From Firm-08 sp045541535 (GTDB lineage Bacteria; Bacillota; Clostridia; Oscillospirales; QAKW01): DNA of 64,000 nucleotides. Where the stretch lies: the NCBI GenBank assembly GCA_045541535.1, contig JAZQJG010000095.1, positions 1 to 64,000 on the forward strand, in the 5' to 3' direction. Positions 41,152 to 49,376 of this stretch are shown here, one piece after another. The notes beneath the pieces were generated by a model. That model was not told the origin of the DNA. It searched no databases and saw only the letters and a list, made by a program, of their open reading frames with translations. Position 1 is the first letter of the stretch. The number at the start of each line of letters is the position of its first letter. A program made the position numbers and the translations under genes.

Positions 41152-41865
41152 TTATACCTCGTAAATCTTTTTATATTCTTCGGAAAGACCGCCGTCGGCC
41201 GTTCCAACTGTAAAGTCAATATACTTGCATCCATCGTCTTGGCCGCCCTTTTGCGCTTCCAGTAAAAAGAGCTGACTTTCCTTTCCCGGACGGGAAAATA
41301 TGCGGTGGATGCAGGTGACGTGCAAATCAAATTTCTTAATTTTTTCCAATATTTCTTCTTTGCGGTCGGTGCGGTGCACCATATAAAATTTTCCACCCTG
41401 CCGCAACAGATAAGCGGCGGCAGCCAACACGTCCTCCACCTCGCAGGCCAGCTCGTGCCGGCTGAGGGCCACGCTCTGTTCAGGCGGCAACAAGCCACTG
41501 CCCTTTTTAAAATACGGTGGATTGGCGCATACCGTATCCTGACTTTGGGGCGGCAGATATTCTTCTATATGACAAAGATCGCCGCAGATTACCTGCAACC
41601 GTTGGGCGGCGCCGTTGAGAGCTGCGCTTTTCTCCGCCAGGGCACAGCCCTCCGACTGGATCTCCAGTGCCGTAACCTTTTGCGCCTTGCCGCCGGCCAG
41701 CGCCATCAAGGCCACGGCGCCGTTGCCGCTGCACAGGTCCACCGTATCGCCGCAGGGGCGGGGAAGTATATGATATAAAAGCACCGCATCGGTGCCGAAA
41801 CGGAAGAGTCCGTCTTTTTGCAGTATCTTCCACCCGCCCAACAGCAGCTCGTGGGTCTGTTCCAT
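41152..41865 (-). CDS. TrmN6-like SAM-dependent N6-adenine methyltransferase
   Basis: 237 residues, class I methyltransferase: DLCSGNGAVALMAL (SAM motif I, about 44-57), ALEIQ, and ANPPYFKKGSG, where NPPY is the N6-amino methylation motif. The family includes YfiC/TrmN6 (tRNA-Val A37). RNA target inferred from family and from pairing with rsmI. Confidence 0.85.
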   Translation of the reverse strand: MEQTHELLLGGWKILQKDGLFRFGTDAVLLYHILPRPCGDTVDLCSGNGAVALMALAGGKAQKVTALEIQSEGCALAEKSAALNGAAQRLQVICGDLCHIEEYLPPQSQDTVCANPPYFKKGSGLLPPEQSVALSRHELACEVEDVLAAAAYLLRQGGKFYMVHRTDRKEEILEKIKKFDLHVTCIHRIFSRPGKESQLFLLEAQKGGQDDGCKYIDFTVGTADGGLSEEYKKIYEV

Positions 41866-41900
41866 CCTCTTCCCGCCCTTCTTCGGTTTCTTTGCAATCT

Positions 41901-41929
41901 ATTGTAGCAGAAAAGAAGTGCTTTGTCAA
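41901..41929 (-). promoter_or_regulatory. Sigma-A promoter of the methyltransferase operon
   Basis: Minus strand TTGACA, 17-bp spacer, TACAAT. Confidence 0.8.
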
Positions 41930-42023
41930 AAAAAGCAATTGGCAAACTGTACAAATTTTCTAAAATTATTTTGGTTATATCTCACAGTAATTCAGTTTTT
42001 TATAAAACGGGGCAATTTTTTGG

Positions 42024-42052
42024 TTGACGAATTCCCATATTAGTATTATAAT
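42024..42052 (+). promoter_or_regulatory. Sigma-A promoter of the SLH protein gene
   Basis: TTGACG, 17-bp spacer, TATAAT; AAGGAGG lies 9 nt before the ATG at 42084. Confidence 0.85.
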
Positions 42053-42083
42053 AAGTGTATCTGTATACAAGGAGGACTATCAG

Positions 42084-44162
42084 ATGAAACTTTGGAGAAG
42101 TTTATTAGCAACTGTACTGACAGTAATGCTGATTCTTTCCATGTCGGTTTCTGCATTTGCTTACACCGACGTACCGGAGAGTGACGGCTATTACGAGTTC
42201 ATACACGTTGTGGACAGTCTGGGACTGATCCCTGCCAACAACGTCGGGGATTTCAGCCCCAAGAACTACTACACTCGCGGTGACGCGTTGATCACGGCTT
42301 ACCGTATGATCAACGGCAGTGACGAGGGCTTGGAGGATTACGCCTCCGATATGGGCCTGTTCGAGGACGTGGATGAGAACCATCCTGTGCTTCCTTATCT
42401 GAACTGGGCGTATGACAACAGTCTGATCACCAACGAGCTGGAAGAAAGATTGTTCAAGCCTGCCGATCCCATCAGCGGCGCCGAATTCCTGACCCTGTTC
42501 GTCAAGGTCGGTAACATTGATCCCACTGCCGCTGCCGGCGGTGAGGGCGGTGAAGGTGGCGAAGGTATGGAAAGCACCGAGGCTACCGAAGGTACCGAAA
42601 GCACCGAGGGCGACGGATTTGAGTCCGAGGCCACCGAGGGCGAGGAAGGGACCGAGGCCGGCGGCGACGGTGAAGGCACCACCACCGGTGAGATCGTTTA
42701 TCCCGATTCCTATGTGGATGCCGCCTACGACTTTGCCGGCGACATTTACGGTGATGAGGAGACCATCACCCGTGATATGGCCGCTATGGCCATTGCCCAG
42801 CTGCTCTGGTATCAGGACAGCGACACCGCTATTGACCTGTCCACTCTGGAGGACGATCAGGGCAACCGTCTGGATTGCTTCGCCACCAACGTTTACGGTT
42901 TGAGCAAGGTTACCTTACATATCCGTGGCACCGCCAACCGTGATATGGGTTATGACTTTGACGGCGACGTGCTGCTCAGCAACGGTAACGTGATGGAAAC
43001 TGATGAGGATCTGTCCAAGTATATTGGCCATCCCGTTGTTGTCACCTATCGCGATATGGACCGCTCCGGCACCCTGACCGAGGATGAAGAGATCATCAGC
43101 TATACCCTTAACTCCATGATGATCCTCAATCCCACCCTGCCCGAGATCGCCCTGTCCGACTACACCAAGTTCGTTGTAAGCAACATTGGTCTTTCCTTTA
43201 ATATTACGAGTGCGACCCGCTTCTATTATAATGATCGCATCTGGGACGAGAATCCCCTTAACAACCTGATCACCATCGCCGGCGGTGTTGGCGCTTCTTC
43301 CATCATTTCCAACCGTCCCAACATGGTATTCACCGTCGTTCCCTCCGAAATTTTCGATGCAGACAGTGGTGAAAACTTGGTGCTGGAGGTCTTCGTTGAG
43401 GAGCACCATCCCGCCAAGATCGTTGATTCCTCTGACGGTACGCTGACGCTGTACGACTATTATGCCAGAGGCACCGACGCCGAATATGTACAATTTAATA
43501 TGAGCAACATTGAGTTTAAAACGGCCAGCAGTGCAGTGGGTGACTACGTTAACTTCTACACCGCCGGTGATACCTGCTACATTCTGGACGGCAGTGCTAT
43601 CAAGACTACCATTACCTCTGTTGGCGCAGGCAATACCCTGAATCTGGAGGACGGTACCGTTCTGACTCCCCATCAGCTCTACAAGCGTTCCAACACCATC
43701 CCGCAGGCCGGTGAAGAGATGATCATCATCACCGAGGACGTAGCCAAGACCCACTACCTGAGCTGGGAGTATCCCACCGCTCTGGAGAAGACCCCCGCTA
43801 TGATCATCAGCCTGACCGAGAATATGGACAGCGTTTCCTACGTGCTCTACGATTGTGCTTCTGCTTCTCAGATCACCATCGAGGTGCCCATGGATAACAT
43901 CTTCGCCACCTCCAGAATTGAGGCCGGTGAGTTCATCTACTACAGTATGGATGCCGCCGAGCAGTATTCCGTTGTTCGCGCCAATATCTCTGATAAGGTC
44001 AAACTGGGCGTTGAGACCGAGGATTACTTCGTTGAGTCCTCCACCGGTAAGATCTACAACAAGAGCAAATATTACTACGGCAACCTGTACACCGATACCT
44101 TCAAGGAAGATTACTACAAGATGATCCTGGATGTATCCGGTAACGTACTGGCACTGATGTAA
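42084..44162 (+). CDS. Secreted SLH-domain surface protein with acidic linker
   Basis: 692 residues from the ATG at 42084 (an in-frame ATG at 42024 overlaps the promoter and is rejected). Sec signal peptide with likely cleavage after AFA (26). SLH-like segments at about 30-150 (YTDVPESDGYYEFIHVV, YTRGDALITAYRMI, YLNWAYDNSLIT), a Glu/Gly/Thr-rich linker (about 150-205), a further SLH-like piece with TRDMAAMAIAQLLW, then a large beta-rich region with no recognised family. Likely cell-wall-bound and abundant, given its strong promoter and RBS. Confidence 0.75.
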   Translation: MKLWRSLLATVLTVMLILSMSVSAFAYTDVPESDGYYEFIHVVDSLGLIPANNVGDFSPKNYYTRGDALITAYRMINGSDEGLEDYASDMGLFEDVDENHPVLPYLNWAYDNSLITNELEERLFKPADPISGAEFLTLFVKVGNIDPTAAAGGEGGEGGEGMESTEATEGTESTEGDGFESEATEGEEGTEAGGDGEGTTTGEIVYPDSYVDAAYDFAGDIYGDEETITRDMAAMAIAQLLWYQDSDTAIDLSTLEDDQGNRLDCFATNVYGLSKVTLHIRGTANRDMGYDFDGDVLLSNGNVMETDEDLSKYIGHPVVVTYRDMDRSGTLTEDEEIISYTLNSMMILNPTLPEIALSDYTKFVVSNIGLSFNITSATRFYYNDRIWDENPLNNLITIAGGVGASSIISNRPNMVFTVVPSEIFDADSGENLVLEVFVEEHHPAKIVDSSDGTLTLYDYYARGTDAEYVQFNMSNIEFKTASSAVGDYVNFYTAGDTCYILDGSAIKTTITSVGAGNTLNLEDGTVLTPHQLYKRSNTIPQAGEEMIIITEDVAKTHYLSWEYPTALEKTPAMIISLTENMDSVSYVLYDCASASQITIEVPMDNIFATSRIEAGEFIYYSMDAAEQYSVVRANISDKVKLGVETEDYFVESSTGKIYNKSKYYYGNLYTDTFKEDYYKMILDVSGNVLALM

Positions 44163-44195
44163 ACTTCTCCAACATCTGTACCTATTATAAATATA

Positions 44196-44234
44196 ACACC
44201 GCAAACAGCCATTCGCTGTTTGCGGTGTTTTTTC
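44196..44234 (+). terminator. Intrinsic terminator of the SLH gene
   Basis: 15-bp perfect stem (44196-44210 with 44216-44230), CATTC loop, T-run. Confidence 0.92.
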
Positions 44235-44238
44235 ATTC

Positions 44239-44509
44239 ATAAGACGGTTGTGTTTATGAACTTTTTGACACGCTGGCAGACTGCCAAAAAGGGCGTTGCA
44301 TTTCGCTGATGCGATCTCGTCGGCGTACATGGGTACGGTAGAGAGCGTAGCGGCGGAAAACAGTGAATCCCTTGCAACGCAAGGGAAAGAAGGAATTGCT
44401 TTGATGACTTTCCATTATTAAAACGACTTGTGTTTATTATGACTCCACAAACCATTTTTTCTTTTGATTCTCTTTTTACTGTGATGAAACGACTTTTTTG
44501 ACAGTCTGA
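44239..44509. other. Non-coding structured gap between SLH gene and clpB
   Basis: No credible gene. Contains TGGCAG-A-CTGCCA (44275-44287), a CCCTTGC/GCAAGGG hairpin (44369-44385), and recurring short words: TTGTGTTTAT (44250s and 44429s), AAACGACTT (44421, 44488), TTTTTTGACA with CAGACTG/CAGTCTG. It may be a degenerate repeat element or carry a small RNA; nothing decides which. Confidence 0.4.
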
Positions 44510-44541
44510 AAAAAGCTGTGTAGAAATCTACACAGCTTTTT
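44510..44541. terminator. Terminator of clpB
   Basis: 15-bp stem (44510-44524 with 44527-44541) with A-run on the 5' side, giving a T-run on the minus strand. Confidence 0.85.
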
Positions 44542-47139
44542 CTATTTTACGATCAGACGGCCGTTTACGGCGTCCACTGTAAGAGTCGTGCCGGGTAACA
44601 GCTCCTCTGCCAGCATTTTGCGGGCCAGGGCGGTCTCTACGTTGGATTGCAAAAATCGCTTGAGGGGTCGGGCGCCGTACAGGGGATCATAACCGTTTTC
44701 GGTAATAAAATCCTTGGCGGCGGGGGTGAGCACGCAGTGCAGTTGCTTATCTGCCAGCCGCAGATTGATATCCTTTAACAGCAATTCCAGAATGGCGCCG
44801 ATGTTTTCTTTGGTCAGGGGCTTATAATACACGATCTCGTCCAATCGGTTTAAAAATTCGGGACGGAAGGATCGCTTGAGCAGGGCACTCACCTGTTCTT
44901 CGGCGGCAGGGGAGAGAACGCCGTTTTCGTCGGTGCCCTCCAGCAGAAATTCCGATCCCAGATTGGAGGTCATAATGAGTATGGTGTTTTTAAAGTCCAC
45001 GGTGCGGCCTTGGGAATCGGTGATCCGTCCGTCGTCCAGTACCTGCAGCAATACGTTGAATACGTCGGGATGGGCCTTTTCGATCTCGTCAAAGAGCACC
45101 ACCGAATAGGGGTGACGGCGCACCGCTTCGCTGAGCTGGCCGCCCTCTTCATAACCCACGTATCCGGGCGGAGCGCCGATGAGTCGGGAAACGGAAAACT
45201 TTTCCATATACTCGCTCATATCAATGCGCACCATATTGTGCTCGTCGTCAAAGAGCGCCTCTGCCAGTGCCTTGGCCAGCTCGGTTTTACCCACGCCCGT
45301 GGGACCGAGGAACAGAAAGGAGCCGATGGGACGGCGAGGGTCTGCAATGCCGGCTCTGGAGCGGAGAATGGCTTCACTGACACGGGTGACCGCCGTGTCC
45401 TGACCCACCACTCTCTTGTGTAAAATGTCCTCCAGATGCAACAGCTTTTCCCGTTCACCCTCCATCAATTTGGCCACGGGAATCCCCGTCCAGCGTTCAA
45501 TGATGCGGGCAATTTCTCCCTCGGTGATCTTGTCCCGCAACAGGGAATTTTCGGTTTTGGCCTCCTCCGCCTGCTTTTCCAGCGCCTCCAGTTCTTGCTT
45601 CAGTCCCGGAAGCTTGCCGTACTTCAGCTCAGCGGCGCGGTTGAGGTCGTAATTTTGCTCTGCCCGCTCAATTTCCAGCCCCACCTGCTCAATTTCCGCA
45701 CGCAGGCTCTGGATCTTTGTCAGGGCATTTTTTTCGTTTTCCCAGGTGGCCTTCTTGGCACTGAAATCCTCTCTCAGCTCGGCCAGTTCTTTTTGGATGC
45801 CCTGCAGGCGCTCCACGGTGATGGGATCTTTGTCCTTTTTCAGGGCCGCTTCCTCAATTTCCAGCTGAATGATCTTGCGTCGGATCACGTCCAGTTCGGT
45901 GGGCATGGAGTCCAGATCGGTACGGATCATAGCGCAGGCCTCGTCAATGAGGTCAATGGCCTTGTCGGGGAGAAAACGGTCAGTGATATAGCGATGGGAG
46001 AGGGTGGCGGCGGCAATGATGGCGCTGTCCTGAATCTTTACACCGTGATATACCTCATAACGTTCCTTGAGACCCCTGAGGATGGCCACGGTGTCCTCCA
46101 CCGTAGGCTCTTCTACCAGTACCGGTTGAAAACGGCGCTCCAGAGCCGCATCTTTTTCAATATATTGGCGGTATTCGTCCAAGGTGGTGGCGCCGATACA
46201 GTGGAGCTCCCCTCTGGCCAGCATAGGCTTGAGCAGATTGCCTGCATCCATTGCCCCGTCGGTCTTGCCCGCACCCACGATGGTGTGTAGCTCGTCAATA
46301 AACAGAATAATCTGTCCCTCGGATTTTTTTACCTCGTTGAGGACGGCCTTCAGCCGCTCCTCAAATTCACCCCGGTATTTTGCGCCGGCGATCAGGGAGC
46401 CCATATCCAGTGAGAACACCGTTTTTTCCTTCAGGGAGGCGGGTACGTCGCCACGGACGATGCGCTGAGCCAGTCCTTCTGCAATGGCGGTTTTGCCCAC
46501 GCCGGGCTCACCGATGAGCACGGGGTTGTTTTTGGTCTTGCGGGAGAGGATGCGGATCACGTTACGGATCTCGTTATCTCTGCCGATCACGGGGTCTACG
46601 GTCTTGCCCTTGGCCTTTTCCACCAGATCCACGCCGTATTTTTTCAAGGCGTCATAGGTGGCCTCGGGGTTGTCGCCCGTCACCCGCTGGGCGCCGCGTA
46701 CCTGACGGAGCGCCGTCAAAACCTTTTGGGTAGTGATTTGGAAGGTGGAGAAGAGCTGTTTGATATTTTTGTTGGCCTGTTCCAGCAGACATAAAAACAA
46801 ATGCTCCACCGAAACGTATTCGTCCTTCATATTTTCTGCCAGACGTTCGGCGGCGTTTAAGGTGCGGTCCACGTCGGCGGAAACGTACACCTGATCGGCG
46901 TTTCTGCTGTTGCCGCCCACCTTGGGAAGCTGTTCCATCAGTCGCTTGGCGCCGGTTGCAAATTGATCGGTCTGCTCGGTGAGCTTTTGCAAGAGCTGGG
47001 GGATCAGCCCGTTTTCCTGTTGGGTCAGGGCGTAGAGCAGATGCTCCTGCTCAATGGCAGGGGAGGCGTATTCCGTTGCCAGGGATTGGGCGGCGGTAAT
47101 GGCCTCAATGGATTTTTGAGTAAATTTCTGTGCATTCAT
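44542..47139 (-). CDS. clpB: ATP-dependent disaggregase ClpB
   Basis: Hexameric AAA+ chaperone that extracts proteins from aggregates. 865 residues, the normal length: N-domain repeats (FTQKSIEAITAAQ, ASPAIEQEHLLYAL), NBD1 Walker A GEPGVGKTAIAEGLA, a coiled-coil middle domain (about 400-530), NBD2 Walker A GPTGVGKTELAKALA and ILIMTSNLGSE. The start MNAQKFTQ at 47139 has AAAAGGAG upstream; a longer frame to 47217 would begin in the promoter region. CIRCE lies upstream. Confidence 0.95.
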   Translation of the reverse strand: MNAQKFTQKSIEAITAAQSLATEYASPAIEQEHLLYALTQQENGLIPQLLQKLTEQTDQFATGAKRLMEQLPKVGGNSRNADQVYVSADVDRTLNAAERLAENMKDEYVSVEHLFLCLLEQANKNIKQLFSTFQITTQKVLTALRQVRGAQRVTGDNPEATYDALKKYGVDLVEKAKGKTVDPVIGRDNEIRNVIRILSRKTKNNPVLIGEPGVGKTAIAEGLAQRIVRGDVPASLKEKTVFSLDMGSLIAGAKYRGEFEERLKAVLNEVKKSEGQIILFIDELHTIVGAGKTDGAMDAGNLLKPMLARGELHCIGATTLDEYRQYIEKDAALERRFQPVLVEEPTVEDTVAILRGLKERYEVYHGVKIQDSAIIAAATLSHRYITDRFLPDKAIDLIDEACAMIRTDLDSMPTELDVIRRKIIQLEIEEAALKKDKDPITVERLQGIQKELAELREDFSAKKATWENEKNALTKIQSLRAEIEQVGLEIERAEQNYDLNRAAELKYGKLPGLKQELEALEKQAEEAKTENSLLRDKITEGEIARIIERWTGIPVAKLMEGEREKLLHLEDILHKRVVGQDTAVTRVSEAILRSRAGIADPRRPIGSFLFLGPTGVGKTELAKALAEALFDDEHNMVRIDMSEYMEKFSVSRLIGAPPGYVGYEEGGQLSEAVRRHPYSVVLFDEIEKAHPDVFNVLLQVLDDGRITDSQGRTVDFKNTILIMTSNLGSEFLLEGTDENGVLSPAAEEQVSALLKRSFRPEFLNRLDEIVYYKPLTKENIGAILELLLKDINLRLADKQLHCVLTPAAKDFITENGYDPLYGARPLKRFLQSNVETALARKMLAEELLPGTTLTVDAVNGRLIVK

Positions 47140-47239
47140 CTCTATCACTCCTTTTGAATGCGAATTGGGTCCTTCTGTCTGTATTCTACACGATGATCCT
47201 GCAAAAAGTGTGAACAAACTATGAACAAACTGTTAAATA

Positions 47240-47266
47240 TTAGCACTCTCGCACCTTGAGTGCTAA
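47240..47266 (-). promoter_or_regulatory. CIRCE operator (HrcA binding site)
   Basis: TTAGCACTC (47240-47248), 9-bp spacer, GAGTGCTAA (47258-47266): an exact match to the consensus. It implies heat-inducible repression of clpB by HrcA; hrcA itself is not in the window. Confidence 0.93.
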
Positions 47267-47275
47267 ATTTTGGGC

Positions 47276-47330
47276 AAAAAAAGAGTTGTTACGCGTTGTG
47301 TCCTTACGGATACAACGCGTAACAGCTCTT
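47276..47330 (-). terminator. Intrinsic terminator of malQ
   Basis: 19-bp stem with one wobble pair (47281-47299 with 47312-47330); on the minus strand it is followed by seven T. Confidence 0.9.
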
Positions 47331-47335
47331 CTGTT

Positions 47336-48838
47336 CTAAATTCGTTTGTACAGTTCGTTCAGCCGTCGCAGATAGGCCCGATCAATGGAGGCCATGGCCT
47401 GGGGGGTCATACGGAACAACCAGTTACCTTTGTTGGTGCCGGGACGGTTCATGGTGGTGTCCCCGCCAAAGCCGCACAGATCCTGAATGGGAGCGACTAC
47501 CAGCTTTGCGTGGGTCTGCCACAGGGTGGAGATCAAGGCGCGGATGGCAGGGTTGTGACTGCCGCCGCTCTTCCAGTCCTTGCCGATAAAGCCGCAGTAT
47601 TCCAGACAATAGTCCCGCTGGGGTGGGGTCAACTCCCACAGATAGGCAAGCAGCGGCTTGTTGTCGTGGGTGCCGGTATAGGCCACCATATTGTAGGGAT
47701 AATTGTGGGGCAGGTGCATATCGTCTTCTTCTCCCAAAAAGCCGAATTGCATCACCCGCATTCCGGGCAGACCGCTGTCCTTGAGTAGGGCGGTCAGTTG
47801 ATCGTCCTGCACGCCCAGATCTTCTGCAATAATGCATTCGGGATCCACGGTTTTATAGATTTCGTTTAAAAAGTTCATGCCCTCGCCGTCGATCCATTTG
47901 CCGCCCATGGCGTCCTCGTCCTCTGCGGGCACCGACCAATAGGCCGAAAAGGCGCGGAAGTGATCAATGCGCACCTTATCCACCAGTTGCAGGGTATGGT
48001 GCAGACGGTCCTTCCACCAGGCGTATTGATCCTTTCTCATTTGGGCCCAGTTGTACAGAGGGTTGCCCCATTTTTGCCCCGTGGGGCTGAAATAATCGGG
48101 GGGAACACCCGCTACGTTTTGGGGATATCCCTTTTCATCCAGATCAAACAGTTCCCGCTTGCTCCACACGTCACAGCTCTCAAAGCTGACGTAGATGGGC
48201 ATATCGCCGATGATATACACGCCGTTTTCGTTGGCATAGGCCTTTACCTTTTGCCACTGGGTCAAGAAAATATATTGGGCAAAATAGTAGTATTCCATTT
48301 CGCTTTTGTATTGTTCGGCCGCGGCGGCCACTGCTTCGGGCTGATGCTCCCGCAGGGCGGCATCCTCCCAGTCCATCCAATCCTTGCCGGTGGCTTCTTT
48401 CACGGCCATATACAGGGCGTATTCCCGCAACCATTCCTTGTCTGCGGCAAAGGCGCGGATCTTTTCCATCAGTCCCTCGTCACAACGGGCAAAGGCCGTT
48501 TGCAGTACCGTCTTGCGGCTCTCTTCCAAAAAGTCGTAGCTTACCGTCCAATCGGGCTTGCCCTTCTGGCCGTTCAATTCCTCTTTGGTCAACAGCCCCA
48601 TTTCGCGCAACCCCTCCAGATCAATAAAATAGAGATTGCCGGCAAAGGCTGAATCACTTTTATAGGGAGAATTACATTCATCGGTGCGGGTAAAGGGGAG
48701 CACCTGCCAATAGTGAAAGCCGCATTCCTTTAACAGATCGATAAAATCATAGGCCCCTTGACCGAAATCACCACAGCCGTAGGCACCGGGAAGGGAAAAG
48801 ATGGGCAACAGCACGCCACTGCTTCGTTTATTGTTCAT
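47336..48838 (-). CDS. malQ: 4-alpha-glucanotransferase (amylomaltase)
   Basis: GH77 enzyme that disproportionates maltodextrins, glycogen/starch metabolism. 500 residues: RSSGVLLPIFSLPGAYGCGDFG and FGQGAYDFIDLL at the start, VRIDHFRAFSAYWSVP (nucleophile Asp region), IIAEDLGVQ (general acid Glu) and TGTHDNKPL (third carboxylate) are all intact. It overlaps an upstream small gene by 11 nt. Confidence 0.94.
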   Translation of the reverse strand: MNNKRSSGVLLPIFSLPGAYGCGDFGQGAYDFIDLLKECGFHYWQVLPFTRTDECNSPYKSDSAFAGNLYFIDLEGLREMGLLTKEELNGQKGKPDWTVSYDFLEESRKTVLQTAFARCDEGLMEKIRAFAADKEWLREYALYMAVKEATGKDWMDWEDAALREHQPEAVAAAAEQYKSEMEYYYFAQYIFLTQWQKVKAYANENGVYIIGDMPIYVSFESCDVWSKRELFDLDEKGYPQNVAGVPPDYFSPTGQKWGNPLYNWAQMRKDQYAWWKDRLHHTLQLVDKVRIDHFRAFSAYWSVPAEDEDAMGGKWIDGEGMNFLNEIYKTVDPECIIAEDLGVQDDQLTALLKDSGLPGMRVMQFGFLGEEDDMHLPHNYPYNMVAYTGTHDNKPLLAYLWELTPPQRDYCLEYCGFIGKDWKSGGSHNPAIRALISTLWQTHAKLVVAPIQDLCGFGGDTTMNRPGTNKGNWLFRMTPQAMASIDRAYLRRLNELYKRI

Positions 48839-49238
48839 TCTCGGATTCCTGCTTTCTCAAAAATTTGGGACGTTTTAAAACGTATACCAGTCCACCCAGT
48901 GCAATACAGCACAGTGGCGGCACCGGTGAGGGGGGATCGCCCGCATGGACCGAAAAGGGCGGCAGGGTGTAATAATATCCCGCCTCCTGTCCACCTACGC
49001 TGGGGGCCCAGCTCTTGGGATAGACCTCGGTGTATTGCCCTGATTTGGTTTCCTGCCCTCGGGGATAGGTAAACTCAATGGCAAAGGTGTCGGTGATCTC
49101 GTCCTCACTGACCGTGGTAAAGTCGCTGATGGTCAGTACGGTCTTTTGTACGAACAGGGTGGGCAACAACCACAAAATTCCAAGGGCGCACAGCACCAGC
49201 GCAACTATAGTTTTGATCTTTTTGTTGTTTTTAATCAT
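48828..49238 (-). CDS. Small two-segment membrane protein of unknown function
   Basis: 136 residues. Hydrophobic segments near the N-terminus (about 10-28) and C-terminus (about 108-122) flank an external Ser/Thr/Pro-rich part; the tail is basic then acidic. The ATG at 49238 sits 9 nt after AAAGGA; an ATG at 49247 is too close to that site. Co-transcribed with malQ. No family recognised. Confidence 0.55.
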   Translation of the reverse strand: MIKNNKKIKTIVALVLCALGILWLLPTLFVQKTVLTISDFTTVSEDEITDTFAIEFTYPRGQETKSGQYTEVYPKSWAPSVGGQEAGYYYTLPPFSVHAGDPPSPVPPLCCIALGGLVYVLKRPKFLRKQESENEQ

Positions 49239-49273
49239 TCCAATCATCCTTTATCATAAGAATAGGCGTTACT

Positions 49274-49303
49274 ATTATACGATTTTCAGGCTCTTTCTGT
49301 CAA
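49274..49303 (-). promoter_or_regulatory. Sigma-A promoter of the malQ operon
   Basis: Minus strand TTGACA, 18-bp spacer, TATAAT; divergent from the STAND-gene promoter, 14 bp away. Confidence 0.85.
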
Positions 49304-49317
49304 GGGCGACTCCTTTG

Positions 49318-49346
49318 TTGACAATATTCTGCAAATATTTTATAAT
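49318..49346 (+). promoter_or_regulatory. Consensus sigma-A promoter of the TIR-STAND gene
   Basis: TTGACA, 17-bp spacer, TATAAT: a full match to consensus in both boxes. The ribosome site before the ATG is weak (GAGCGGG). Confidence 0.9.
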
Positions 49347-49376
49347 TAAAATATTAATACGAAAGAGCGGGAAATC

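Noticed and set aside
42024..42083. N-terminal extension of the SLH protein
   Set aside because: The extra codons overlap a consensus promoter, and the signal peptide begins at 42084 behind a strong ribosome site.
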